A stretch of DNA of 64,000 nt from CAYRHJ01 sp964424105 (GCA_964424105.1 CAYRHJ010000011.1:1-64000), one strand, 5' to 3'. Counted from the first letter of the stretch, positions 27,201 to 35,408 are shown. Numbers and translations are program-made. Notes: generated from the sequence alone by a model not told the origin.

Positions 27201-27887
27201 CTCAATGCCCACGCGACGAGGCCAATCCACCGGTTCAAATGGCCTGGTGTAACGGTAAACGCCGGTGGAAATGAATTCGGGCCAGGCCGCCGCCAGCACG
27301 GACAACGTCGCGGCGCCGAGGATGAACAGGGCCACTCGGATCAGGAGTGGACGCAGAACGAGCGCGTTTCGTAATTGCAGTCGGGCGACGACGCGGGCTG
27401 TGTTCGCGACCACCTCGTCCATCAGTTGCGGCGATCCGGCCGGGTGGCCCGCCACTTTTGGAGGTGGGGGAGCCGATGATCGTCTGCGGACCTCGTCGCG
27501 TCGCGATCGGTCACCCCCTGCAATCGCGGGGTGATCGTGTTGCATGGCTCGTTCCGAAAGAAAGCTGACGGTGCTGCTCAGGCGGTCATTCAGACCGGGA
27601 TATTGGCGCTCCAGTCGATTGGCGATTTGTGACAACGTGATTCGAGATTGCAGGGGCTGCACAACCCATCGCAGGGTCGCAAAGCCACACCCCACGACAA
27701 ACAAAACCGCACCCCAGATACGCAATTGGGGCGGCAGATCCAAAAGCCAGTCCAAACAAACCACGGTCAAGAATGACAAGCACCCACCGGCCAGAACCGA
27801 AAACACGCCGAAGGCAGCGACGCGCCGTCTCACCGACGTGCGAATCGTCGACAACTCCATCAATACGGGATCGGGCGTGCGATTCAT
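24255..27887 (-). CDS. DUF4175-like giant membrane/coiled-coil protein
   Basis: 1210 residues. Two membrane spans lie near the N-terminus (about 25-50 and 58-75) and one more near 190-215 (LLIRVALFILGAATLSVLAA). A periplasmic part of about 350 residues with immunoglobulin-like strands follows, then about 650 residues rich in Gln, Arg, Ala and Glu that should form long coiled coils, and a Gly/Ser-rich stretch (SQGGGGSGGPSSKSG) near the end. This matches the DUF4175-like proteins of alphaproteobacteria and planctomycetes that sit with MoxR and vWA genes. Two repeat-derived segments are carried in frame: residues about 118-152 and GGPLPDGRGSVKRR near residue 495. Function unknown; a scaffold for envelope quality control is often suggested. 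Confidence 0.75.
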   Translation of the reverse strand: MNRTPDPVLMELSTIRTSVRRRVAAFGVFSVLAGGCLSFLTVVCLDWLLDLPPQLRIWGAVLFVVGCGFATLRWVVQPLQSRITLSQIANRLERQYPGLNDRLSSTVSFLSERAMQHDHPAIAGGDRSRRDEVRRRSSAPPPPKVAGHPAGSPQLMDEVVANTARVVARLQLRNALVLRPLLIRVALFILGAATLSVLAAAWPEFISTGVYRYTRPFEPVDWPRRVGIEPITDVLKVAAGDSTTVRMRIVRGWTPNVRAGVHMVDDNGNRTEMTMHRDDENEFRCDIDVVTGDLTYWFEAGDANTRRRPGRVLVVKQPEVVRATASVQPPAYVREQVPPQIDLTQNSVNAVLGGHVELTFEMSKPIRESRAGLPDAWLESENSQIHPLQLLNESPRILHLSLAVERSFSLRLHVLDRDGLSNRGQHTYVINAAPDRAPVVSLVEPRSAVEITPNGLLVFAIHAEDDFEISSLRWRGEGDLPPEADSIDLFDGGPLPDGRGSVKRRSASGHEIDIRHVLNMSDLKLKPASRVRCWIEAMDNCPTDQSAGQVGKSPDVFIKVIREAEFESKVRDTVARLQNRLRDVRSNQETLREKTIVLRREMMASVDPAPPARQVPSIAQSSREQAARQDRIARDILEIATDFQRLARQAEMNRLQNGQSVQRLDQVSDTLNHIAVGPANQALQFLERTSQAPYPQREQDQHDATVPQEIVIRDLGDVLRLLDEWSTFQALVSKTRDLGDRQESLRDQTAALGGQTLGKRPDELNEQEQSELARTKLLQKQLAEELQNLLDRLRQQSLGDSTENSADASVADAALRIADHANIIQLMKDALDDIQANRLAGAALRQRMARQSLARMVVALEERETRRLSILAKRAEQAARAVAALLADQEALHAATQEAVLLASHPSVFSGQATDQGRLAGNARSLGELLIDSSESIEEGHLVRQAADFMEHAQRALTERDGTAAIEPQASAILLLRRAGENLDARAQSAAHAASQRFMSTIRTTLEEIRNRQDAVKTEVTALIDSLTGERLGRSAARKAAELTRMQADVQESTAEIQQQLEETVIYKYVISEVVRNMQQATAMLADRQLNDRLAGLQQRILRQLSQLIEALRQAQSLPPGDEFAGSQGGGGSGGPSSKSGPAVPTAAELLMIRTMQSDLLDETGALSDLMSEAQNPSEDTLQAVEEIGQRQGELKRLTEMMVKRAQGPR
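26385..26410 (-). repeat. PLPDGRGS palindromic repeat inside the DUF4175-like gene
   Basis: Reverse-oriented copy of the GACCGCTCCCTGACGGTCGC word. In the gene's frame it gives GPLPDGRGS, the same peptide as in the anti-sigma-like gene at 4901. Confidence 0.85.
27431..27525 (-). repeat. APPPPK-type hairpin repeat inside the DUF4175-like gene
   Basis: On the plus strand the words GGGTGGCCCGCCACTTTTGG, AGGTGGGGGAGCCGATGATC, CTCGTCGCGTCGCGATCGGTC appear in the same order as in the intergenic copies at 32819-32900 and 35329-35405. The gene reads them as DEVRRRSSAPPPPKVAGHPA between its second and third membrane spans. Confidence 0.85.
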
Positions 27888-27905
27888 CGTCTGTCCGGAA
27901 TTCTT

Positions 27906-30368
27906 TCATTGCAGGCCATAGATTTTTCTCAACACCCACTCTACAGCAATGATAAGCACAAAAAGTGACAGAATCAGTTTGGAGTCCCATAAAGGCTCAT
28001 TGAAATCATCCGGGATGCGAACACTTCGATCCAGCAAGCGGTCGGCCAGGTCTCGCAGCCCATTCAGGTCCACGGACAAGCCACCGGTGGCTTGGGACAG
28101 TCGCTTGAGCAGATCGTGGTCTGCTTCCGTCCTTCGATGTTCCACGTCCGTCTGTGTCACACGAATGATCAGTGGAGCGCGCGGTCGTCCCGGTGGGGCG
28201 AGGACTTGCTCGCAGTCGATGAAGTAATTGCCCGGCCCAGGTGGAATGAACGTGCCCTCGAAGATCACGGCGGCGGGTCCGGCTCGCGTAGCCAAGATGG
28301 AGTCGACCGGCTCGTTGTCAGCATCGCGAACGAGCAGGCGAAGATCCGAGCCGAGCGATTCGGTAAGGACGAGGTCTTTGACTTCGACCTGTAGCGGAAT
28401 CCACTCGCCGGCGTCGTAACGGTTTCGATCCGCGGATATGACGATTCGCTCGTCCGCGCCGGCTACGGAAGAACGCCCCAGAATTCGGCACAGGTTCAGC
28501 CAAAAGGCATCGTGAATCCATTCGCCGCCCCCACGCCGCCACCGCCATAGCTCATCCAGGCCGCAGAACAGCACCGTTCCGGATCCATACCTGCCCCGCA
28601 CCATCAGGGGCAGGGGTTCGGACCCCGTTCGTTCCATGGGATGCTCGCACAAGACCTCGGCGCCGGGTTTGGTTCCCACGGTCGCGGCGAACCAATAGCA
28701 GGGGGGAAACCGCAAGGCGTCGACGCGGCTGGGGTCCTGCTCGTACAGGGGCGGCACGATTCCCAATTCGCGGCCGGCGATCGTCAGGCGGGGTTCAAAT
28801 GAATCGAGGATGACCGACGGCGTCACTCGCTGGTTCGCCGGCGCGAAAAGTACCGGAAGCATTCGTTCGATGGGTGATCCGGCGAACTGCTCGATGCCGA
28901 ATCTCGAGCCGGCCAACAGGCCCAAACCCCCGCCCTTTTCCCCAACGAATTCAACGAGAAGCTGTTGCTGTTCGTGGTTCAGCCAATTGTCGTCGGGTTG
29001 GACGTCTCCCAGAAGGACGACGTCGTAGGCGGCGAGTTCGTCGAGGTCTTGCGGAAACCGCTGAATCGGTTCGTCGCCTTCCTGGCTGAATCGAGCATCG
29101 GCACTCAACAAAAGGCAACTGGAGCGGATGGTGGGTTCTCGCACGAGCGCGTTGACCAGAAATCGGTATTCGAAGCGCGGATAACCCTCGACGTACAAAA
29201 CACGCAGCGCATCATCAATCACGAAAATCCGTACGTGCTCCACGTTGTCGGCAGTATCCCGTTCACCCGGCAAGCGGGTCGCTTCGATGCGGTAGCGTTG
29301 CCAGCCCTTTCCGGAGGGCTTGAACGGCAAATCCGTTTCCTGAAACTCTTCGCCCGGATCGACGTGAATCGCTTGTCGGGCTAATACCTGTCCATCGTGG
29401 TCTCGTTTAAGCTCCAAATCCACGCGAATCGGTTCCAAGCCGTCATTCCGGCGCGGGCCGGAATCCAGAATCTCAACATTGCCCCCCACCGACACCCGCA
29501 CCCGAACGACGGCGCTATCTTTCAGATAAACCTGCTCGCGAAGGGCCACCGCTTCCACGCGCACATCCGGGCGCATGTCAGCAGACCCCACAAGAACCGT
29601 GTGAATGGGCACCCCTCGTGCACGAGACTTCACGATGGCCTCATTCAATGGGTCGGGGCCGGTGTTTCGACCATCCGAGACCAGTACAATCGCTGAAAGG
29701 CGACCTCGGTCCACACGGGACAGAACTCGGCCTAACGCCTCCCTCATGCGTGTCCCGACCCCCGTGCATTCCATCGACTCCAGGGCAACGGCGATAACCG
29801 GCCAATCGTTGACGCTCTCCGCCACGGCCTCCACCCGGCCTCCCATCCCGAACGAATGAAGTTCCACCCGGTTGCGAGCCAACATAGCCCGTAGGACTTG
29901 CCCTTGATGATTCAGCAGCGCCCCGCGAGCCAAGTCGAATCGCGTGGCCTCTTCGACGGATTGCCCGTCGTTCAAGCCCGCGGCTTCGGACAATGTCGCG
30001 GCGGTTTGTGCGTCACCATATAGATCGGTGATGCCCATGCTGGCGGACGTGTCCATCAGGAGCGTGACATAGGACGGCTCGATTCGTTCGCGTTGCAATC
30101 GCAGAACGGGTTCACAGAGGGCCAGCAATACGACGCCCAGCAAGGCCAACCTCAACATGACCAAAACGACGCGGGCCCCTCGCGAACAGTTCTCCCGCCG
30201 ATACTGCCATACGATCAGAATGACCGCCAAGGCTGCCAATGGGGCGAGGAACCACGCGGGCAGGTCGGTCTGCCAGAACAATGACAATGGGGCATCGCGC
30301 CCCAGCCGGATATGTTCCAAATCCAGCAGCCATTCCAATGCTCGATTGAAGGAATCTCGCGAATTCAT
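27906..30368 (-). CDS. Membrane vWA-domain protein with GATase1-like domain
   Basis: 820 residues. Two N-terminal spans (WFLAPLAALAVILIVWQY; VVLVMLRLALLGVVLLALCE) precede a vWA domain with the metal site DTSASMG and VLVSDGRNTGP. The C-terminal half, from about residue 400 (VLYVEGYPRFEYRFLVNAL), resembles the glutamine amidotransferase-like domain found in such proteins; the catalytic cysteine is not obvious, so it is likely a binding fold. A last span (LILSLFVLIIAVEWVLRK) lies at the C-terminus. An in-frame palindromic repeat (29441-29470) gives ILDSGPRRNDGLE after the vWA domain. The start overlaps the previous stop (TGATG), so translation is coupled. Confidence 0.85.
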   Translation of the reverse strand: MNSRDSFNRALEWLLDLEHIRLGRDAPLSLFWQTDLPAWFLAPLAALAVILIVWQYRRENCSRGARVVLVMLRLALLGVVLLALCEPVLRLQRERIEPSYVTLLMDTSASMGITDLYGDAQTAATLSEAAGLNDGQSVEEATRFDLARGALLNHQGQVLRAMLARNRVELHSFGMGGRVEAVAESVNDWPVIAVALESMECTGVGTRMREALGRVLSRVDRGRLSAIVLVSDGRNTGPDPLNEAIVKSRARGVPIHTVLVGSADMRPDVRVEAVALREQVYLKDSAVVRVRVSVGGNVEILDSGPRRNDGLEPIRVDLELKRDHDGQVLARQAIHVDPGEEFQETDLPFKPSGKGWQRYRIEATRLPGERDTADNVEHVRIFVIDDALRVLYVEGYPRFEYRFLVNALVREPTIRSSCLLLSADARFSQEGDEPIQRFPQDLDELAAYDVVLLGDVQPDDNWLNHEQQQLLVEFVGEKGGGLGLLAGSRFGIEQFAGSPIERMLPVLFAPANQRVTPSVILDSFEPRLTIAGRELGIVPPLYEQDPSRVDALRFPPCYWFAATVGTKPGAEVLCEHPMERTGSEPLPLMVRGRYGSGTVLFCGLDELWRWRRGGGEWIHDAFWLNLCRILGRSSVAGADERIVISADRNRYDAGEWIPLQVEVKDLVLTESLGSDLRLLVRDADNEPVDSILATRAGPAAVIFEGTFIPPGPGNYFIDCEQVLAPPGRPRAPLIIRVTQTDVEHRRTEADHDLLKRLSQATGGLSVDLNGLRDLADRLLDRSVRIPDDFNEPLWDSKLILSLFVLIIAVEWVLRKIYGLQ
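29441..29470 (-). repeat. LDSGPRRND palindromic repeat inside the vWA gene
   Basis: CGTCATTCCGGCGCGGGCCG followed by GAATCCAGAA, a copy of the most common intergenic palindrome in the window, lies within the coding frame and gives ILDSGPRRNDGL. The frame used differs from the copy at 23330, so the same DNA yields two different peptides. Confidence 0.85.
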
Positions 30369-32785
30369 CAGCGAAACGCCCCCATTACACGCGAAAACGT
30401 CGTTTCCAGAACCAAAAGGATGAACACCGCCAGCAACAATCGGCCGCCCAATTCGCTGACGGCGTGCCGTTGTTCGATGCGTTTTTCGAATTCATCCGCC
30501 CCGAAATAGTCGAATGGGCATTCGACGTGTTCGTCTATCCACGCTCGTCCGATGGGGCGCAAATCGCTTTCCGATGGACTCGCATTCACGACGAAGGCGA
30601 ACGATCGCGAACCGACGGTCGCACGATAAACGCCCGGCTGTTCCAACAACTCGGACCGAAGGATCGGCTGGTTGTCGGTCGTCACAATCTCGAAGGCCGT
30701 GTCACTCCGGCGCAGGCCGGAGTCCAGGGCGGCACCGGCGTTGTTGGCATCACCGGCGTTGTTGGATTCGCCGCCCGGGCCTGTGACGTTGACGGCGAAC
30801 TGCGTCTCCCGCGCGGATAGCGGTTCTTCGATGAACTCCCCTACCAGAACCGTGCGGTTCGTGCCGCCTTCACCCATCAGATAGGACATGAGGTTGACGA
30901 GCAGGGGCACGAAATCTCCCTTGGCTGGCAAATTCGTCCAACTCATGTCGGCGGACGTCGTCACCAGGATCACGCGCCCCCGACCCACGCGCCGGGCCAG
31001 GATGGCGGGCTGGCCATTGGTGTATTGCAAAACGATTTCCGGTCCCGCGTCGTTGGGACCAATCGACGCTTGATCGGTCGGCACTTGATCGGTCGACGTC
31101 TGATCGGTCGACGCTTGATCGATCGACAGGTACTTGCTTATACGGGCGAGAAACAATCCGCTTTGGGCGGCAACGTTCTCCGCCGAAAAATCCGCCAGGG
31201 CGGAATGGATGATTCCCGTGGCGTCCGGCGTCGCGAACCGTACGAATTCCACGTCTTTGGAAATCTCCGTCACGCCGGCCAGCGGGGCTGGCAGCAAATC
31301 CACAGCCCAATGATTGTAATCGTCGGCTGACACGCGTTCGCCGCCGAATATCAGCAGCCCGCCGCCGCCCGTCACCCATTCCCGAATGCGGGTCCAGTCT
31401 ACTGCTTCCAGTTGGGAAACATTGCACAGCACGACCACGCGAATAGTTGCGAGTGGTTCCGATGAAAATCGTGCCTCGGGGATTGTTCGCGGCAGGAAGG
31501 TGGTGAGGCTGGATTTTTGCGTCCGGGGGGCCAGGGCGATCGACACGTATTCGCTGCCGCTGGCCCTCGACGTCGACCCCGCCTCAGGTCGCTCGCCGTC
31601 GACGACGAGCACGGGGATATGATCCAAAGCTTGGGTCGACAAGTATCGGATGCCGTCATCGGGCAATGCATCCGTCAAGATTTCACCATCGCTCGCGATG
31701 CTGGCCGCAACGACATGCGATCCTGACGTTTGTATGGGAATGGAAGTGGATCGATGCGCCGTTTCAAAAGGGGCGATCGGCGCCAGCCCAAATCGGCGCA
31801 CCCACTGGCCGTTGACACTCAGCTCGACGTGCGCATCATGCAACGCGTCTGGCGAATAATTCCCCAGGGTGACGTTGACCGACGCGGGCAACCGCGCACT
31901 CCCCAAATGCACGCCGGCTCCTGCCACCGACGAAATGGAAAGCTCCGTGATCGCCAGATTCGCGACGTCCGACGAACCGAGATTTTCCTTGTCCGCCGTG
32001 TCGATGAGCACAATCGAAGCTTTGGCAGCCAGACGCTCGATCCCATCAGCCAACATTTGTCCGCCCGGTGCATTCGCTTCGCCCGGGTCCGCTGGGGGGG
32101 GCGAGTGCTCAGCCTTGATGGTGGACGACTGCCAATCGCTGACGATGTACAGGATTCGCTGGCTGGGCAGAAACTCGGATTCGTCGAGAATTCTCCCCGC
32201 AGCCGCCAGCGAACCCTGCCAGTCGGATGTGCGATGCGTCCGCTGAAGATTCTGCAACTGATCTCGCACCACCCGCCGATCGTAGGCGGCGTGTTGAATC
32301 ACGGTCCGAGCGGGACCGCCCATGGTGACCAGGCTGACCGCGTCCCCCGCGGGCAGTCGATCCACCCAATCGATGACCAGTTGAATCGCCCGTTCAAATC
32401 GCGTGGTCGGCCTCGCTCCCGGTTCCGTCGTTGTCCGCGACGCATAGCGGGCCCCCATCGAAAACGAATCATCCACCAACAAGACGTGATGGGACCGGCT
32501 TTGCCCGAGTGACGCCAGCGGCATCGCGGGAAACACGGGACGAGCGATGGCCAGACAAATCAATGCCATCAAGGCCATTCTCATCAGGAGCAGCAGCCAT
32601 TGTTCCAGTCGAAGTCGGTTATGGCGGAGTTTTCCCGCAGTCAGCAGAAAGTCCATCGCAGCCCAAGGCTGTCGGCGATAACGACGCCGATTCAGCAGAT
32701 GAATCAGAATAGGAACGGCGGCCAAGCCGGCGGCGGCCAGGGCGAAGGATGGATGAATGAACGTGCTGATCTGCGAAATCATCAT
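30368..32785 (-). CDS. BatA-type vWA membrane protein
   Basis: About 805 residues. I start at the paired ATGs at 32785/32782, after GGAAGG; the frame upstream runs into repeat DNA. The N-terminal BatA segment is clear: HPSFALAAAGLAAVPILIHL, LLNRRRYRRQPWAAMDFLL and LRLEQWLLLLMRMALMALIC. The vWA domain follows with VDDSFSMG, then a GATase-like middle (VVLCNVSQLEAVDWTRIREW, GGGGLLIFGGE), and a final span. It carries a low-complexity stretch of STDQ units (31063-31128) and an in-frame palindromic repeat (30700-30727). BatA-type proteins work with MoxR and DUF58 proteins at the membrane. Confidence 0.87.
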   Translation of the reverse strand: MMISQISTFIHPSFALAAAGLAAVPILIHLLNRRRYRRQPWAAMDFLLTAGKLRHNRLRLEQWLLLLMRMALMALICLAIARPVFPAMPLASLGQSRSHHVLLVDDSFSMGARYASRTTTEPGARPTTRFERAIQLVIDWVDRLPAGDAVSLVTMGGPARTVIQHAAYDRRVVRDQLQNLQRTHRTSDWQGSLAAAGRILDESEFLPSQRILYIVSDWQSSTIKAEHSPPPADPGEANAPGGQMLADGIERLAAKASIVLIDTADKENLGSSDVANLAITELSISSVAGAGVHLGSARLPASVNVTLGNYSPDALHDAHVELSVNGQWVRRFGLAPIAPFETAHRSTSIPIQTSGSHVVAASIASDGEILTDALPDDGIRYLSTQALDHIPVLVVDGERPEAGSTSRASGSEYVSIALAPRTQKSSLTTFLPRTIPEARFSSEPLATIRVVVLCNVSQLEAVDWTRIREWVTGGGGLLIFGGERVSADDYNHWAVDLLPAPLAGVTEISKDVEFVRFATPDATGIIHSALADFSAENVAAQSGLFLARISKYLSIDQASTDQTSTDQVPTDQASIGPNDAGPEIVLQYTNGQPAILARRVGRGRVILVTTSADMSWTNLPAKGDFVPLLVNLMSYLMGEGGTNRTVLVGEFIEEPLSARETQFAVNVTGPGGESNNAGDANNAGAALDSGLRRSDTAFEIVTTDNQPILRSELLEQPGVYRATVGSRSFAFVVNASPSESDLRPIGRAWIDEHVECPFDYFGADEFEKRIEQRHAVSELGGRLLLAVFILLVLETTFSRVMGAFR
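30700..30727 (-). repeat. LDSGLRRSD palindromic repeat, with an adjoining 18-base tandem repeat
   Basis: CACTCCGGCGCAGGCCGGAG with flanking bases gives ALDSGLRRSDTAFE in the gene's frame. Directly beside it (30730-30768) GGCGTTGTTGGCATCACC is repeated in tandem and gives NNAGDANNAG. Confidence 0.85.
31063..31128 (-). repeat. Tandem 15-base repeat coding for STDQ units
   Basis: Units like TTGATCGGTCGACGC occur about four to five times and code for SIDQASTDQTSTDQVPTDQA in the BatA-type protein. A unit length divisible by three keeps the frame when copy number changes. Confidence 0.8.
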
Positions 32786-33156
32786 GCCTTCCGAAAGCGA
32801 AGAGTCGGCCTCGATCGGCCCGGTGGCCCGCCTCCTTTGGAGGTGCGGGACCCGATGATCGTCGGCGTACCTCGTCGCGTCCCGATCGGTCACCCGCTGC
32901 AAACCCCGCCCATATAGTCTTTCACGCTATTTGCATCTTATCAGAGCCGCGACCGTCAGGGAGCGGTGTGCGGTCACCCAGTGCAAGCCGCGTCACTCCG
33001 GCCAACGCCGGAATCCAGAACGCGCGGGTGGCCCACCTCCTTTGGAGGTGGGGGAGTCGATGATCAGAGCGCCAGTTCGTACTGCCGATCATGTCCGCCT
33101 CTTAACAGAGCCGCGACCGTCAGGGAGCGGTGTGCGGTCACCCGCTGCCAGGGCCG
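32786..33156. repeat. Gene-free stretch with several repeat copies
   Basis: 371 bases between the DUF58 gene and the BatA-type gene. It holds a hairpin-family copy (32819-32900, GGTGGCCCGCCTCCTTTGG with GATGATCGTCGGCG), two PLPDGRGS words in reverse orientation (32943-32968 and 33107-33131), a CACTCCGGCCAACGCCGGAATCCAG palindrome (32992-33019) and a second hairpin copy (33026-33060) followed by AGAGCGCCAGTTCGTA, shared with 39103-39118. No gene is visible. Confidence 0.75.
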
Positions 33157-34098
33157 CTAACGGGATCCCAGCACGCGCGAGGTCCGCTGTCGAATACGTG
33201 CGTTTCGCGTCGCCAAGTAGGCGCTGATGGCTCGGTCGATGGGCGTGCTCGTATCAAACAGGTTGTATTCTATCTGCATCGCCCGACATTGCCGACTGAG
33301 CCGCTCAATGAAGCTCCGCACTTCTTCCAGGTAGCGGGATTGCAGAAGTTGCGGTTCGGTGAAAACACGTCCCGTGGACTCCAGGCCCTCGAACAACGTC
33401 GGCCCTTTGAATTTGAAAGTCAGCTCCGCGGGGTCCCATACGTGGCAGACCACCAGCTCGTGTCGCTGAAAACGAAGCCGCCGAAACCCCAACAACGTCT
33501 CCCGCACGTCGCCGAATAAATCGCTGACGAACACGATCAACGTACGCTGCGACAGACGATCCGCCAGGTCCATCAATACGGGCAACAGGCGAGTCTTTTG
33601 TCGGCCGGCGGGCAAATGCAAATCGCTAATAATGAACTTCCACTGTCCCCGATGGCTGGAAGGCTTGTGAAAACGCGTCAACTGGGTATCAAAAACCGCC
33701 AATCCCACCGCGTCTCGCTGCCTCATGGCCAGATAGGAAAGCGATGCGATGATGCTGGCCCCGTACTCATGTTTTGAGAAGACGGCGCCGGCGGATCGAA
33801 AGCTCATCGATTCGCTTCCATCCAGCACGAGCAGACAGCTCAAATTGCTTTCTTGCTCATATCGTTTGATGTAATACTTGTCCGTTCGCCCGAAGACCTT
33901 CCAATCGACGTGCCGAATATCATCGCCCTGCGTATAGCTGCGATGATCCACAAATTCCACGCTGACTCCACGATAGGGACTGCGGTGCATTCCCGCGAAA
34001 TAACCCTGGACGGCCAATCGGGCCCGCAACGACAAGGGGCTGATCTTGGCGAGCAATTGCGGATCAAGGATGCCTTGGCGTGTTGAATCTAGCGGCAT
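33157..34098 (-). CDS. DUF58-domain protein
   Basis: 313 residues. The DUF58 signature region is seen at about residues 40-110: GVSVEFVDHRSYTQGDDIRH, VDWKVFGRTDKYYIKRYEQE, LLVLDGSESM, which also forms the start of a vWA-like fold. It lacks the N-terminal membrane spans of longer relatives and so is probably cytoplasmic or peripheral. It sits 80 bases downstream of moxR on the same strand, the conserved MoxR-DUF58 order. MoxR/DUF58 pairs act as chaperone-like systems on envelope or metal-containing targets; the target here is unknown. Confidence 0.92.
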   Translation of the reverse strand: MPLDSTRQGILDPQLLAKISPLSLRARLAVQGYFAGMHRSPYRGVSVEFVDHRSYTQGDDIRHVDWKVFGRTDKYYIKRYEQESNLSCLLVLDGSESMSFRSAGAVFSKHEYGASIIASLSYLAMRQRDAVGLAVFDTQLTRFHKPSSHRGQWKFIISDLHLPAGRQKTRLLPVLMDLADRLSQRTLIVFVSDLFGDVRETLLGFRRLRFQRHELVVCHVWDPAELTFKFKGPTLFEGLESTGRVFTEPQLLQSRYLEEVRSFIERLSRQCRAMQIEYNLFDTSTPIDRAISAYLATRNARIRQRTSRVLGSR

Positions 34099-34134
34099 GA
34101 ATCATCCACCGATGGTGGAACGTTTCATCAGCCG

Positions 34135-34170
34135 GGCGGCCCATGTCTGGAAACGTGGGGGAGGCGATGA
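34135..34170. repeat. Diverged hairpin-family repeat between moxR and DUF58
   Basis: GGGCGGCCCATGTCTGGAAA followed by CGTGGGGGAGGCGATGAAA has the layout of the GGTGGCCCACCTCCTTTGG / GGTGGGGGAGCCGATGATC family with substitutions. It fills most of the 80-base gap. Confidence 0.55.
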
Positions 34171-34178
34171 AAATTCCA

Positions 34179-35264
34179 TCAGGTTGCACGCTGCGGCTTG
34201 GACGCGAATACCCGGGCGGCCAGCGATTCGTCCAGCGTGTCCGAAGGATCGCGCGGCACGTCGCGTAACAACATTTCCACCACTTGATCACTGTTGATTC
34301 CCTCGGCTTCGGCACTGAAATTCATGATGATGCGGTGCCGCAAGACCGGAAGTGCGACGCGGCGGATATCCTCCGTCGAAACATAGAACCGTCCCTGTAA
34401 CAGCGCCCGGGCCTTCCCAGCCAAGACGAGATATTGTGAGCCTCGCGGCCCCGCGCCCCAATTCACGTACGAGGTGATAAACTCCGGCGTATCCGCATGA
34501 CGAGGCCTGGACCATCGAGCCAGGGCCATCGCGTAACGAAGCACGTGGTCGCTGCACGGTACGCGTCGAACGACGCGTTGCAATTCAAGAATCTCCCGGT
34601 CGTGAATCGCCCGCCCCACCGTGGTGTCCATCGTGGTCGTCGTCCGGCGAACGATTTCGAACTCTTCCTCCTCCGACGGGTAGTTCACCAGGACCTTGAA
34701 CATGAATCGATCCAATTGAGCCTCCGGCAACGGATACGTGCCTTCCTGCTCGATGGGATTTTGAGTGGCCAACACAAAAAACGGATCCGGCAATTTCAAC
34801 GAGACCCCACCCGTACTCACTTGTCGCTCCTGCATGGCCTCCAGCAGGGCGGATTGCGTCTTGGGGGGCGTACGGTTGATTTCGTCGGCCAATATCACGT
34901 TGGCGAACACGGGGCCCTTCACAAACCGCAGCGACCGCTGACCCGTCTGCTTGTCTTCCTCGATCACTTCCGTGCCGGTGATGTCCGAGGGCATCAGGTC
35001 GGGCGTGAACTGAATCCTGGCGAAAGAAAGTTCCATGGTCCGGGCCAGCGTGCTGATCATCAGGGTCTTGGCCAATCCCGGAACGCCTTCCAGAATACAA
35101 TGCCCGCCGCAAAACAGGGCGATCATCATCTCTTCGACGACGGGCTGCTGACCGACCACGACCTTGCCAAGTTCCGCCCGGGCGTGCTCGAAGGCTGCGC
35201 CCAGCCGCTCCGCAGCCGCTACGTCGTTCACCGAATCGGGCGACGGGTCACGATGGTCAGACAT
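34179..35264 (-). CDS. MoxR-family AAA+ ATPase
   Basis: 361 residues. Walker A is GVPGLAKT (near residue 60), Walker B is VILADEINRTPPKTQSALLE, sensor 1 is VLATQNPIEQEGTYPLPEAQ and arginine-finger residues follow (LDRFMFKV). All motifs of the MoxR/RavA class are intact. The enzyme should be a cytoplasmic ring ATPase driving assembly of the vWA/BatA membrane proteins encoded downstream. It is the first gene of the cluster that runs to 21162. A repeat-filled gap (35265-35408) precedes it, and the promoter probably lies there. Confidence 0.95.
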   Translation of the reverse strand: MSDHRDPSPDSVNDVAAAERLGAAFEHARAELGKVVVGQQPVVEEMMIALFCGGHCILEGVPGLAKTLMISTLARTMELSFARIQFTPDLMPSDITGTEVIEEDKQTGQRSLRFVKGPVFANVILADEINRTPPKTQSALLEAMQERQVSTGGVSLKLPDPFFVLATQNPIEQEGTYPLPEAQLDRFMFKVLVNYPSEEEEFEIVRRTTTTMDTTVGRAIHDREILELQRVVRRVPCSDHVLRYAMALARWSRPRHADTPEFITSYVNWGAGPRGSQYLVLAGKARALLQGRFYVSTEDIRRVALPVLRHRIIMNFSAEAEGINSDQVVEMLLRDVPRDPSDTLDESLAARVFASKPQRAT

Positions 35265-35328
35265 ACGCTATTGCTCCCAAATGCGAGATTAGAGTTCACC
35301 TCGTCGCGTTGCAATCGATCAACCCAAT

Positions 35329-35405
35329 TCGCCCGGTGGCCCACCTCCTTTGGAGGTGGGGGAGCCGATGATCGTCGGCGAACCACGTCGTGCGGCGATC
35401 GATCA
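35329..35405. repeat. Hairpin-family repeat upstream of moxR
   Basis: GCCCGGTGGCCCACCTCCTT and AGGTGGGGGAGCCGATGATC with CGGCGATCGATCAACCC at the end: the most complete intergenic copy of the family that is read in frame at 27431-27525. Confidence 0.8.
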
Positions 35406-35408
35406 ACC

